From Cryptomeria japonica (Eukaryota; Streptophyta; Pinopsida; Cupressales; Cupressaceae), in assembly GCF_030272615.1 (NCBI RefSeq), contig NC_081406.1, forward strand, positions 245,513,218 through 245,577,217: a DNA stretch of 64,000 bases. The letters run 5' to 3'. Shown one piece after another: positions 33,613-44,887 of the stretch (the stretch's first letter is position 1; each line of letters opens with the position of its first letter). The notes under the pieces were generated by a model, which did no database searches, was not told where the DNA came from, and was given only the letters and a program-made list of their open reading frames with translations. The position numbers and the translations under genes are program-made.

Positions 33613-34899
33613 TGTTGGCATTTTGATACTGTTTTGTATGACAGGTAAATGGTATGGTTGTCATTGTTGGCAACATCATCTCCTTAGTCTTCACAGTCCA
33701 TCGACAGTAAGTAGACCGACAATAAGAGAGTAGACTGGTAAGCAGTGAGTAGACTGACAAACAGTGAGTAGACCGGTAAACAGTAAGAAGATCGGGTAGC
33801 GGTGAGTAGATCGACATAGAAGAGGTTCACCGACTAAGCAAAGAACAAAGCGGTATACAAGAGGAAATCGGCTACACAGGTTTCGATCGGTACACTGGAA
33901 GAGTTAGTAACCGACAAACTGGTAACGACCAGTTACATCCAGCTAAATCAAGAGTCTTCTCTAGTCAACTAATAGACTTATCGGCATGTTCGACTATATT
34001 GACAGAGATTCCTGCATGATTTCAGAGGTGTAATTTAAGGTCTGACAACAAAATTTTGAAAGGTATGTTTTGGAGGGAAAGTTGGCAACAGACTAAAGGG
34101 TCTATAAATACACATATCTCATTCTTGAGATTGTTGTTGTCGAGGTGAATGAAGATAATGTGAAAGTGGACATAGGGGGAGTTTAAGAGACTGTAGAGCC
34201 GAATAACAGAGGACCGGTAGAGTGGGTTTTTCACAGAGTGGTGACTCAAGTAACAAAGAACCAGAAGTGTGATATCTAAGGATCAACAAATTGACAGAAG
34301 GCATAGTTGAAAGTGCATTTAGGAAATCATAGTTGTGTAGAACAAACACAACTGATGCAGACCTAGTGTGGTTCTTTAGTGTGATTTGATTAGGCTAATG
34401 AGTAGCACTCTTAGCAGATCATCCATCTGTTGCTTTCTAACAACTCCAACATAAATCCCTTAACTAGGTGGACTTTAACAGGTCCCAATGTAAAAATACC
34501 TTAACTGAGTGACATCTTTATTGATGATCTAAGTGCTTTAATCAGGCTACCTTTAACAGGGTAAAGGCACTAATCGGCCTTGTACAAAATCCCTTAACTA
34601 GGTGGCACCTAGCAGTGTCTTTGTAATCTCCTAACAGGGATGGCTATTAACCAGGCATACTCTAGGAGAGTACAAATTTTGTGAGTTCCTATTCACATCG
34701 TGGTTTTCTCCCTATTGGGTTTCCATGAGATAAATATGTGTGTCATTGTGTATCTTTTCATGTATGCTTAATTTTCTGCAGTAAATGTTTACATTGATGA
34801 ATGGTAAATTAGTTCAAACTTAAAGTAAAAGTTTCAACTGGTTAAAATCAATCAAGTGTTGATTCACCCCTCCCCTCTCAGCACCGGTTGCGTCTAGCA
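33613..34899 (+). repeat. 5' LTR of Rt-B
   Basis: It starts TGTTGGCATTTTGATA and ends GCGTCTAGCA. TATA box TATAAATA at 34103-34110. The region 34455-34690 contains about five diverged copies of a CCTTAAC(T/C)(A/G)GGTGG-type word separated by 40-70 bp. Confidence 0.93.
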
Positions 34900-34901
34900 A
34901 T

Positions 34902-34913
34902 TGGTATCAGAGC
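34902..34913 (+). promoter_or_regulatory. Primer binding site of Rt-B
   Basis: TGGTATCAGAGC, a perfect plant initiator-Met tRNA primer site, two bases after the LTR. Confidence 0.9.
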
Positions 34914-35954
34914 TCAGTTCCTTTGAAGTGAAGCTTGACAGCTTGAGGACAAAGATCATGGAAGAGTACCAGTATCAGAAGCAGATTGATGAAGCCAATG
35001 AAATCATTGCTCAACTGAAAGAGAAATTGAGAAAATCTCTTGCAAAAAGGAAGAAATTAGCTCAACAACTAAATGAGAGTTTGGATATCATAGATCAACT
35101 CTCTGAATAGAGTGGATCTGAAGAAGTTGAAGAAGCAGTCTCAAAACTCATGGAAAAGAACAAGAAATTAACCGAAGAAGTCACACATCTCAAAAGGGAA
35201 CATGAAGGTTAGGCCTTGAGAATGACTGAGATACTGGAAGCCAATAGAAGTGATGATGAAAGAAAAAGGGAGGCAGAAGAAGAACTGTCAAAAGATAAAA
35301 GAGCCAGGAGACTTGCTGAAGATGCCCTGAGAGAAAATGATGCAATCATGATTGAGAAAAATGAAGAAATCTGAGTTCTTACTCAGGAGAATGAATACAT
35401 ACACAAAAATCTGAATGACAATGCAAAAGAAAAGGAGAAGATGATAAAAGAGATTGAACAACTCGGGAGTGAGTTGAAAACAGAGAATGAAAGAAATGAG
35501 AAGCTGAGAAAGTTCAATGAAAGCTTTGAGAAGGTAGATAAACAGTTGAAAGCTCAGAGAAGAACAAAGGATACAATCGGCCTTGGTTACCTCGGTTCAA
35601 GTCCTATGGAAACTAGAGAATCATCTAAATCAAAAAAGATGAAGGATGATAAAAGAAACCATCCTGAAGCAAAAGGTATGAAGTCTTCCAAATTCTCTTG
35701 TAACCATTGTGGTAAATCTGGTCATAAGACCAATGACTTTAGAAATAAACCGATTAGTCAAAAGAAGACTTTCACCTTTGATGGTTATTGCCATAATTGT
35801 CATAAGTATGGTCACATTGCTTATGAGTGTAGATCTCAATCTAGAAGTATGTCAAATGGAAGAAGATTTTAATGGACATTGCTTCACATGCAACAAGTTT
35901 GGACGCAGATCTAAAGAATGCAAGTTCAAGACAAATGTATCAAGATCATCATTC

Positions 35955-36353
35955 TGTTGAAATGTGGCAACTGGTCAGCAAAGTACTGTACACTCAGCAT
36001 GTATCCTTGCCGGGGTTCGGGGGCGGGAGCCCCCGAGAATTTTTTTTTTGGGTTTTTTTTTGATGAAAACCGACATTGTAATAAAACCCTAAAAAGGCTG
36101 ACTTTGTTTTTGCCCTAAAAACGCATGTTATAAGCGGCTGGGATGCTTAAGGCATTGTAAGGTTGATGTATAGTTTTTGCTGGATAATAAGAAAGATTGG
36201 ACGACTGTGTATGGTGGACATAACCCATTCTGGGTGAACCACGTTAAATCTCTGTGTTATCTATGTCCTGTTTTATTTCTTTATCTTTTTGTATTTAAAT
36301 CTGCATATAATTGTTAGTTCATATTTGCTTCGGATCTGCTTGAAACGCTAACA
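35955..36353 (+). repeat. 5' LTR of Cop-C
   Basis: 399 bp. It contains the GC-rich palindrome CGGGGGCGGGAGCCCCCG at 36018-36035, followed by T-runs. It pairs with 40502-40917. Confidence 0.93.
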
Positions 36354-36355
36354 AT

Positions 36356-36367
36356 TGGTATCAGAGC
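36356..36367 (+). promoter_or_regulatory. Primer binding site of Cop-C
   Basis: TGGTATCAGAGC two bases after the LTR, a perfect initiator-Met site. Confidence 0.9.
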
Positions 36368-36413
36368 GAGGTATTCTGTAAATTGGTAGGACTCTCAGAT
36401 TTGAGTGGGAGCA

Positions 36414-37478
36414 ATGGAGGATTCCAAATTCAAGGTCAAAAAGTTTAACGACCAGAATTATCAGTTATGGAAAATGCAGATGGAGGATTACCTGTATCAA
36501 AAGGATTTGTGGCGGCCATTGGAAGGAAAGGCAAAGAAAGCGACCACAATGTCAGATGAAGAGTGGGACATTTTAGATAGAAAGGCACTGGGATCCATTC
36601 GATTGTGCCTTGCGCTGTCTGTAGCATTCAATATAATAGAAGCAAAAACAGTTGTAGATTCGATGGCAACATTGGCTAAGTTGTATGAGAAACCCTCGAC
36701 TTCGAATAAGGTATTTCTTATGAAGCGTTTGTTTAATTTGAAAATGAGTGAGGGAGGATCTGTAGCGGAGCACTTAAATGAATTTAATACAATTACTAGT
36801 CAATTGTCTTCGGTAAAAATTACCTTTGCAGAAGAGGTTAGGGCTCTCTTGATTTTATGTTCTTTACTAGAAAGCTGGAATAGCTTGGTTATGGCTGTAA
36901 GTAACTCTGTCTCTGGTAAAAATACTTTGGTATTTGATGATATTGTTGGTGTTATCCTAAGTGAGGAAATGCAAAGGAAAAGCACAGGTGAGACTCCAAC
37001 ATCATCAAGTAGTGTTTTGAATGTGGAGAACAGAGGAAGATCAAAGGAAAGAGGAAAAAGCCCTTGGAATTGGAAGTCACGAGGGAAGTCAAAGAAAGGA
37101 CGCTCTCAATCTAGAGGAAAGAAAGATTGCTGGTACTACGGAAAGCCTGGTCATCTAAAGAAAGACTGTTGGTCTCAGAAAAACAAAGAAGGAGACAAAA
37201 ATGAAAATGACAGTAAGGAAGCTAATATTGCAAGTAATACTTTACAAGATGCTTTAATCTTATATTTGGATAATGTTAATGATTCCTGGGTAATAGATTT
37301 TGGGGCTTCATTTCATGCTACACCCCATAGAAAATATTTTCTAGATTATGTTCAAGGTGATTTTGGACAGGTATATTTGGGTGATGATGAGCCCTGTCAA
37401 ATTGTTGGAAAAGGAAAGATAAAGATCAAGTTGCAGAATGGAAATGACTGGTTTCTGCAGGAGGTATTCCTAACTTAA
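36414..37478 (+). pseudogene. Cop-C gag and protease
   Basis: The ATG at 36414 (MEDSKFKVKKFNDQNYQLWK) opens a typical Copia gag with a UBN2-type core: LCLALSVAFNIIEAKTVVDS, then LYEKPSTSNKVFLMKRLFNLKM-like helices. The zinc knuckle (about 37126-37170) reads CWYYGKPGHLKKDC, with the second Cys replaced by Tyr. The protease box reads WVIDFGASFHATPHRKYF, with Phe in place of Ser in the DSG triad, a change expected to harm catalysis. The 357-codon frame stops at 37476-37478, where a small lesion shifts the frame out of the GAG-pre-integrase segment. Otherwise it is intact. Confidence 0.92.
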
Positions 37479-40288
37479 GAAGAAATTTAATTTCTGCAGG
37501 GCAACTAGGTAGTGAAGGTTTCATAGTTACCTTCTCAGACAGTATCTGGAAGGTGAGTAAAGGATAATTAGTAGTAGCTAAAGGTGCAAAGGTAGGCACA
37601 TTATATCTGTGTACTGGTAACACTTACTCTACCTTAGCTGCTACAGATAAAGTTACTACAGGGACAACAACAATAGATGTTGCAAGAACAGATTCGATAA
37701 TGTGGCACCATAGGCTTGGGCACATGAGTGAGAAAGGGATGAAAATCCTTCACTCCAAAAATCTATTTCCAGGACTAAAGAAGATTGATTTAGAGTTTTG
37801 TGAAAATTGTGTTTATGGCAAACAGAAAAGAGTCAGATTTCTCAAGGTTGGGAAAGAGAAGAAGAGTGAGAAGTTAGAGCTTGTGCATTCAGATGTATGG
37901 GGACCGGCTCAGGTATCATCTCTTGGTGGCTCTTGTTATTATGTTATTTTTATTCATGACTCAAGCAGAAAAACATGGGTATATTTCCTAAAACAAAAAT
38001 CAGGTGTTTTTGAAACTTTTAAGAAATGGAAAGCTTTGGTTGAGAATGAGACACGAAAAAAGTTGAAGTGTCTCAGATCGGATAATGGAGGTGAGTATTG
38101 CAGCAAAGCATTTGAAGATTACTGCTCCTTAAATGGGATTAGAAAGTAGAAGACAGTTCCAGGAACTCCACAGGAAAATGGTGTGTCAGAGAGAATGAAT
38201 AGGACAATCATGGAACGAGCGAGGAGCATGAGATTGCATGCTGGATTGCCCTTACATTTTTGGGCAGATGTTGTACATACTGTTGTTTATTTGATAAATA
38301 GAGGACCTTCAACCCCTTTGGATGGTGGTATTCCAGATGAGGCATGGACTGGTAAAAAGATAAATTATTCTTTTCTAAAAACCTTTGGTTGTGAATCTTT
38401 TGTCCATGTTGATAAAGAAAATAGAACCAAGCTTGAAGCTAAATCTCAGAAATGTACCTTCATTGGATATGGGATAGATGAATATGGCTATCAGTTATGG
38501 GATTTTGAAAATAAGAAAATAACTAGAAGTAGAGATGTTATATTCAATGAGAAGGTTATGTATAAAGAACAGATGCAGGAAAAGAAGCATGAACAAGACA
38601 AGCAAGAATATGTGGTGTTGGATGAGATTCCTGAAAATGAAATACCACAGGTACCTGATGCTCAGCAACAACAGAATGTCCCACAAACTCCTACAAGTGT
38701 TAGACGTTCTACAAGGTCAAGTAGACCCCCTGAAAGATTTTCTCCTTCTTTGTATTCTATATTATTAACTGATTCTGGTGAACCAGAAGAATATGAAGAA
38801 GCAATGCAGGTGGATGCCAAACAACAGTGGGAGCTAGGCATGAAAGAGGAGATGGACTCCTTGATGAAAAATAAGACTTGGGACTTAGTCCTTTTACCTG
38901 CAGAAAAAAGAGCCTTGCCTAACAAATGGGTTTATCGGCTGAAGGAGGAGGAAGGAGGTCAGAAAAGATATAAGGCCAGACTTGTGGTAAAAGGTTTTGC
39001 ACAGAAAAAGGGTATAGATTATGATGAAATATTTTCTCCGGTTTTAAAAATGACTTCAATTAGAACTGTACTTAGTCTTGTGGCTGCAGATGATTTACAT
39101 CTTGAACAATTAGATGTGAAAACAACTTTTCTCCATGGAGAGCTGGAGGAGGAAATTTACATGTTGCAACCATAGGGATATGAGGTCAAAGGTAAGGAGA
39201 ACTTGGTGTGCAGGTTGAAGAAAAGTTTGTATGGCCTAAAGCAAGCACCTCGACAATGGTATTTAAAATTTGATAGTTTCATGGCTGAACACGGTTATCA
39301 TAGATGTCATTCTAATAATTGTGTATATTTTAAGAGATTGGATAATGACAGTTATATTATCCTGTTGCTTTATGTTGATGACATGCTTGTTGTTGGTTCT
39401 AACATGGAACACATAAATGATCTTAAACAGAAATTAGCCAAGTCATTTGCTATGAAGGATTTGGGTGCAGCTAAGCAAATTCTAGGTATGAGGATTACAC
39501 AGGACAGAAAAAATTGAACCTTGAATTTGTCCCAAAGTGAATATATAAAGAAGGTGTTGAAAAGATTTAACATGCAGGATGCAAAAGCAATTAGTGCACC
39601 TTTGGCTAGTCATTTAAAATTGACTAAGGAGATGTGCCCAAAGGCACAGGAAGAAGTAAAGAAAATGTCTAACATCCCGTATTCATCAGCTATTGGCAAT
39701 CTGATGTATGCAATGGTATGCACAAGGCCAGATATTGCACATGCAGTGGGAGTTGTGAGCAGGTTTATGAGTAATCTGGGTATGGAACATTGGAATGCTG
39801 TGAAATGGATCCTTTGGTATTTGAAAGGAACCACTACGAAGGCATTATGTTTCAAAGGATCTAATGCTGCTCTGAGTGGATTTGTTGACTCTGATCTGGC
39901 AGGTGATATTGATTCATGGAGGAGCACTACAGGGTATGTTTTTACTATAGGGGGAACTACAGTCAGTTGGATTTCTAGGCTGCAAAAGGTTGTTGCACTT
40001 TCAATCACTGAAGCTGAGTATGTTGCTACTACAGAAGCCAGCAAGGAGATGATTTGGTTACAATGTTTTTTGGAGGAATTGGGTCAGACACAGGAGGATC
40101 ACCCATTGTACACTGATAGCCAAAGTGCCATTCATCTTGCGAAGAACTCTGCTTTTCATTCAAGGACAAAGCACATTCAGCTCAGGTACCACTTCATCCG
40201 GACTATTTTGGAGGAGGGTCAGTTACGGCTTGAGAAGATTCACACAAGTGAGAATCTTGTCGATATGTTCATGAAGGTAGTTCCATAG
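37479..40288 (+). pseudogene. Cop-C pol: integrase, reverse transcriptase, RNase H
   Basis: After the frameshift the GAG-pre-integrase continues (NLISAGQLGSEGF, stop near 37567). The integrase keeps HHCC (WHHRLGHMS...CENC, 37700-37815) and the DDE residues in HSDVWGP, LRSDNGGEY and ENGVSERMNR. RT (about 38800-39520) has KARLVVKGFAQKKGIDYDE, LDVKTTFLHGELEEEIYM and YVDDMLVVGS. RNase H (about 39840-40200) has VDSDLAGD, SITEAEY and YTDSQSAI. In-frame stops at about 38147, 39173 and 39515 fall where Gln or Arg codons are usual, consistent with C-to-T change. The catalytic residues themselves are all present. Confidence 0.93.
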
Positions 40289-40404
40289 GAGAAGCTAATT
40301 TATTCATCATTTTTTGTTGGTCTTCTTGATTGATAATTGTGGAATTTATACCAGTCGAGTCCTAGTGTTTTAGATGTTGCATGTACAGTGGTATCATGTA
40401 GTAT

Positions 40405-40501
40405 CAGTCTCCAAGTGGGAGATTGTTCAGTGCGGAGCCTGATCAGTCTCCAAGTGGGAGATTGTTCGGTGTGGAGCCTGATCAGTCTCCAAGTGGGAGA
40501 T
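40405..40501 (+). promoter_or_regulatory. Triplicated polypurine tract of Cop-C
   Basis: The word CAGTCTCCAAGTGGGAGAT, followed by TGTT, occurs at 40405, 40444 and 40483, a 39-bp period. The third copy is the functional polypurine tract directly before the 3' LTR. The first two carry the first bases of an LTR but then diverge. Confidence 0.85.
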
Positions 40502-40917
40502 TGTTGAAATGTGGCGACTGATTAGCAAAGTACTGTACACTTAGCAGGTATCCTTGCTGGGGTTTGGGGGTGGCAACCCCCAAGAAAATCGGGGGTTCGG
40601 GGGCGGGAGCCCCCGAGAATTTTTTTTTTTATGAAAACTGACATTGTAATAAAACCCTAAAAAGGCCGACTTTGTTTTTGCCCTAAAAACACATGTTATA
40701 AGTGGCTGGGATGCTTAAGGCATTGTAAGGTTGATGTACTATTTTTGCTAGATAATAAGAAAGATTGGACGACTGTGTATGGTGGACGTAACCCATTCTG
40801 GGTGAACCACGTTAAATCTATGTGTTATCTGTGTCCTATTTTATTTCTTTATCTTTTTGTATTTAAATCTATAATTGTTAGTTCATATTTGCTTCGAATC
40901 TACTTGAAACCCTAACA
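40502..40917 (+). repeat. 3' LTR of Cop-C
   Basis: 416 bp. It holds two GC-rich palindromes where the 5' LTR has one: GGGGGTGGCAACCCCC (40566-40581) and CGGGGGCGGGAGCCCCCG (40598-40615). Confidence 0.93.
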
Positions 40918-41315
40918 CGTTCAAACTGGTCAGTCCTAACAAAATGAGTAATAAGTTGAATGTCACATGTTCCACGTGTGGTAATTTTGGTCATGTTGCA
41001 GAAAACAACAGAATGAGAATGGGTCAGAGAAACAATTCGAGACCATGGAGGACAACTGGTATGGAATACTTTAACTGTCATAAGATTGGTCACTTAGCCA
41101 GAGAATGTAGGAGCCGATCCTACAACCGGTCTATAGACAAGAACCGGTTTAGCAAGAAGAACGAGCAAAATGACCTGAAAAGAAAGAAGACAACTGAAGA
41201 AGTAAGAAATGAAATGAAAAGAACATGGATCAAGAAGGATGAAGGAAAAGAAGGAGAATGGCAGATTGAAACCAATTCATCATCCATCGGTGATGACAAT
41301 TCCTCTTCTAACTAG

Positions 41316-41768
41316 GCATACTGATGCCTAGGGGGAGCACATATGGTAAGATTACTTTTGAATCCCCTTAACAAATATAAGGATATGTTTATCTGAAAAG
41401 TTGTGATGCATAAAAGTTGGTCTTAAAGTTCTTAATTAAAGTATGTCCTGTGAGTTATTTATTTGTGTGTCGGTTTCGGTGACAAATAACCAGTAAAGTC
41501 AAATCGGTGTACCTTAAGTTATAAGTTTCAAAACTGACCATTGGATCATAGTGCCAATAAATCTCAATGGATAAATAGGGAAATATTAGCACATTCTCAT
41601 TTACACTGACTTCTTGTTAACTTACCTAAGCTCCTGTGCGATCAAAGGCGATTTGAAACTTGCTAAGTTTTGCTTGTGTGAAATTTCAAGTTGAGCAATA
41701 GTGGTGTTTGATATTCCCTAAGAAAAGGTTTTCATCCTCGTCTGAGAAAAGGTTGTTTGAAGGTCATC
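41316..41768 (+). other. Rt-B spacer between ORF1 and ORF2
   Basis: No open frame. It begins with GCCTAGGGGGAGCAC just after the ORF1 stop, a purine-rich word typical of Copia-type 3' regions. No other signal seen. Confidence 0.5.
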
Positions 41769-43394
41769 ATGGTAGTGTCGATATCGACTCCTGTGTTGGT
41801 TGAAGCTATCAAAGAACCCCAACCCAAGTTTAAGTTGCACCCGATGAAAGCCGGTGAAATCGACAAGACAGGTGCTTTATCATCTATGCCCTCTAGTGTA
41901 TTGTTGGTAGAAGATATTCGCTCCTACATTCACTGCAAGATCAAAGAACTTGGAGACAAGTTCATTCAAAATGAGTTCAAAGGGTTATGTGACAATGATC
42001 AATTGAAGCCAGAATTTCTATCTCTGAAGACAAAGGGTTTGGCTAATGTGATTGATTTTCCTGATCAGTTTCATGACGACTAGGTTAGATATGTATTGAG
42101 CAGAGTTCATGATCAATTTTTGTGGATGGAAGCTAATGTACCGGTCAAGATTACAATGGAGGTGATTCAAAGAGTGACAGGGTTCAGTGCAATCGGTCAA
42201 GCATTGACCCTAAGAACGATTTCATCAAATGAAGTCATCCGGTTAACCAAATCTCGGTGTGACAGTAGAGCAATGACAATCACCCATATTGAGGATGTTG
42301 AAGTAATATTTGCCTCTGTAGTGTTGGGTTACAAGGTTTATCAATCTAGTCAAATGAATAGTGTGTTGAGCGGTGCCATCCATGCTAGATATTAAAATAT
42401 CAAAGAAGATGCAACCTATGATATATGTGAGATGATTCAAAGTCAGTTCATGGTGAACATGGAAAGAATTAAGAAGGACAAGAAGCAATCTTTCAAATAT
42501 GGCTCGTTACTGGTATGTATATTTTTCTATGTGCAAAATTTTTTCCCCGGTAAGGGTAATGTAGTATGGTCATAGGAGAAACCTGTCATGGTTCAGATAG
42601 GTGAAATGATAAGGGATCTAAGAAATAATTTTGGTGAAACAATGTGGGGATACTTTAAGGAATTACAAACTAGGATGCACAAGAGGAAAATAATTCCAAC
42701 TGAAATAGTATAGAAATACAAAGACAACATTTGTTTCCTTGTTCACACAGATTGTTGTATCATTCAAGCAGTTCAACCCAGAAATTTTTGGGTTCCACCT
42801 ATGGGATATGAGGTTGCAGCAGATCTTGTTAAAATTCATGTTAATATGCTCTTGTCTAAACCGACAGACTTGAAGGCAAATATATTTGGAACATGTGAGG
42901 AGGCAAGCTCCAAAATAAAACAAGAACTTCAGGTGCCAATTATAAAAAGAAAAGTGAGAAGAATTATTGATACCCTTGACAAGAAATATGGAAGTATAGC
43001 ATCTGGTGCCACTACCTCCATCGGTGTTAGTGAGAAAACATGGGTCACACCTGGTAAAGATGAAGAATCAATAGGTGGAAAGAAGAAAGTGCCAAAGACA
43101 AAACCTAAGGGGACTGCAACAACTAAGCCTGCAACATACTCAAAGGAAAAGGATCTAGGCACTCTTGTGTCTTCACCAAGTAAAGACAGACTGGTAGGGG
43201 TGACTTACACCAGAAAGAAAAAGAGTGATTCTAAGCTTAAAAAGGATGAAAAGAAGGTGATGTCATTGAAACCCCATCAGATATGGAAATAAAGGAGGTC
43301 AGAAGAAGTGGAAGGAACAAACCCCCAACAGTTGATGAGTTGGTGCATGGGATAAAAGAATATGGAGGTATGGCCGTGATAACTCAATGATGAA

Positions 43395-44887
43395 TGGATA
43401 GTACCAAACCGATACTGAGAGGGGGGTGAATTAGTATAGACAAAAACACATTCCTAAAACCAGTTTGTCAGCAGACACTGTGCTTTGGCAGACAAACAGT
43501 AACACCGGTCTTAAACAGAGTACAACCGACAAAACCTAGAATAACTGAGACAAGCATAAACCGGTTGACACTTATCTTTTCATACAATCTAATACTTCAT
43601 TTACAATTCACCCTAGTCCATGAACAGGTAATCTATCATCAAAAATATATAAATAGCTAGATCAACATGATTTACCTTCAGACACAAATCACTTAAACTA
43701 TCACATGAATAACACCACACATGACACACAGATTTTTCACGTGGAAACCCAACTAGGAAAAACCACGGTGGGGATGAATACCCACAAGCTGTTTTTGAAC
43801 TCTTTAGAAGTCCACTCTGTTAGGAGCCTTGTCCGGTTAAAGACTGATACAATAGGTTCTGTTAGGGATCACTCGGTCAAGAGATGGCTAGAATACCCGG
43901 TTAAGAGTTAAACCCTGTTAAAGGTTACCTTGTTAGAGGATTTCAAGAACTCAATGGTTTTGAGTCACCCTGTCAAAGGATTTATAGTAAGCTGGTTAAA
44001 GCTACCCTGTTAAGGGATTTCCCAACTGTTGAAGTGGTTAGAGATCAATGGTTAGAGATCAATAGGTATTACAATGATCTGGTAACAACATTCAATGCCA
44101 ATGCAGATCTGCTTTAGCTCCTCTTCACCTTCTTCACTTACACTCTGCAGGTATCACTTCTTTCCTCTGGTATGGCAAGAATCACGTATCTCTTCACTTG
44201 GATACACACACACAACTTTTTGCCAACAACCTCAAAAAGAAACACAACATCGACCTTATAGGAAACGGATAGGTCGGTAGCATAAACCCTAAACCCTAAA
44301 CTTGTTAGGTTAAGAAATTCAAACGGTTCAATCCTGACCGTTGAGCACATTGCATTAAATGCAACAGTCTTGAACCGATCTCAAGACGTTCTCCATTGTT
44401 CGTTTTCCACCGCTTTCATGGCAGTTGATAACCCATCACGCGTTTTCACCGTTTACAAACTTCGCACATTCCCCAGGTAGATAGGAACAATCTCCTTCAT
44501 GCAAGATCCTTCACGCGCACAAGGCTGACGTGGCAACACGATATGTTCTTCGTTACAATGCTAACTCATCACACAAAGTCACCGGTTGAGTCACACAGGC
44601 TTGAAGCACTTCAATCGGAAACCATGAAGTTGAGACTACCAATTGGTAGTCATACAAAGCTTCCATGTACCGGTTCCCATATCAACATGCCGGTTCATCT
44701 TAAACAAACACACGACTTCACTTTGGCACATATACTGGTTCACAATGTTATACTGGTTCTCACATATACCGGTTCTTGGTAACATACCAGTTCTCACATA
44801 TACTGGTTCTCTCTTCTTCAACATATTGACATCAATGACAACATACAATGTCATCATGTCCTCATACCATTTCACATAATGCCAACA
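43395..44887 (-). mobile_element. Solo LTR of the Rt-B family inside Rt-B, 1493 bp
   Basis: On the plus strand it starts TGGATAGTACCAAACCG and ends CATAATGCCAACA, matching the reverse complement of Rt-B-type LTR ends and the solo LTR at 21990-23662. It has a CACGTGGAAACCC word and CTTAAC/GTTAAG repeats as in that copy. No TSD is found: 43390-43394 reads ATGAA and 44888-44892 reads GGCCG. It splits ORF2 of its own family in the opposite orientation. Confidence 0.75.
44284..44301 (+). repeat. Telomere-like AAACCCT units in the solo LTR
   Basis: AAACCCTAAACCCTAAAC, two and a half plant telomere units. Too short to be a telomere remnant; it contains the telo-box word AAACCCTAA. Confidence 0.8.

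Larger units (their letters stand above)
35955..40917 (+). mobile_element. Cop-C: near-complete Copia retrotransposon, 4963 bp
   Basis: LTRs 35955-36353 (399 bp) and 40502-40917 (416 bp) both start TGTTGAAATGTGGC and end CTAACA. The flanks are CATTC (35950-35954) and CGTTC (40918-40922), a TSD with one mismatch. Primer site TGGTATCAGAGC is at 36356-36367. Gag, protease, integrase, RT and RNase H are in Copia order. It is the youngest large insertion on the plus strand of this nest and the best-preserved pol in the window, yet it carries several stops. Confidence 0.93.
34958..41315 (+). pseudogene. Rt-B ORF1: coiled-coil and multi-zinc-knuckle gag-like protein, split by Cop-C
   Basis: From ATG 34958 a Glu/Lys/Leu-rich coiled coil of about 200 residues runs to about 35560 with three stops. 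A GLGYLGSS box follows, like the end of Copia gag coiled coils. Then come CCHC knuckles: CNHCGKSGHKTNDF, CHNCHKYGHIAYEC and, after a frameshift near 35870, CFTCNKFGRRSKEC. Cop-C cuts the gene at 35954. The frame resumes at 40923 with CSTCGNFGHVAENN and a FNCHKIGHLAREC knuckle and stops at 41313-41315. Only the second knuckle keeps all four ligands. The UBN2-type N-terminal gag domain is absent. It was probably an RNA-binding particle protein. Confidence 0.8.

Noticed and set aside
36414-40288. Assigning this pol to Rt-B
   Set aside because: It lies between its own LTRs, primer site and near-perfect TSD, so it belongs to Cop-C.
44284-44301. Interstitial telomere
   Set aside because: Only two and a half units.
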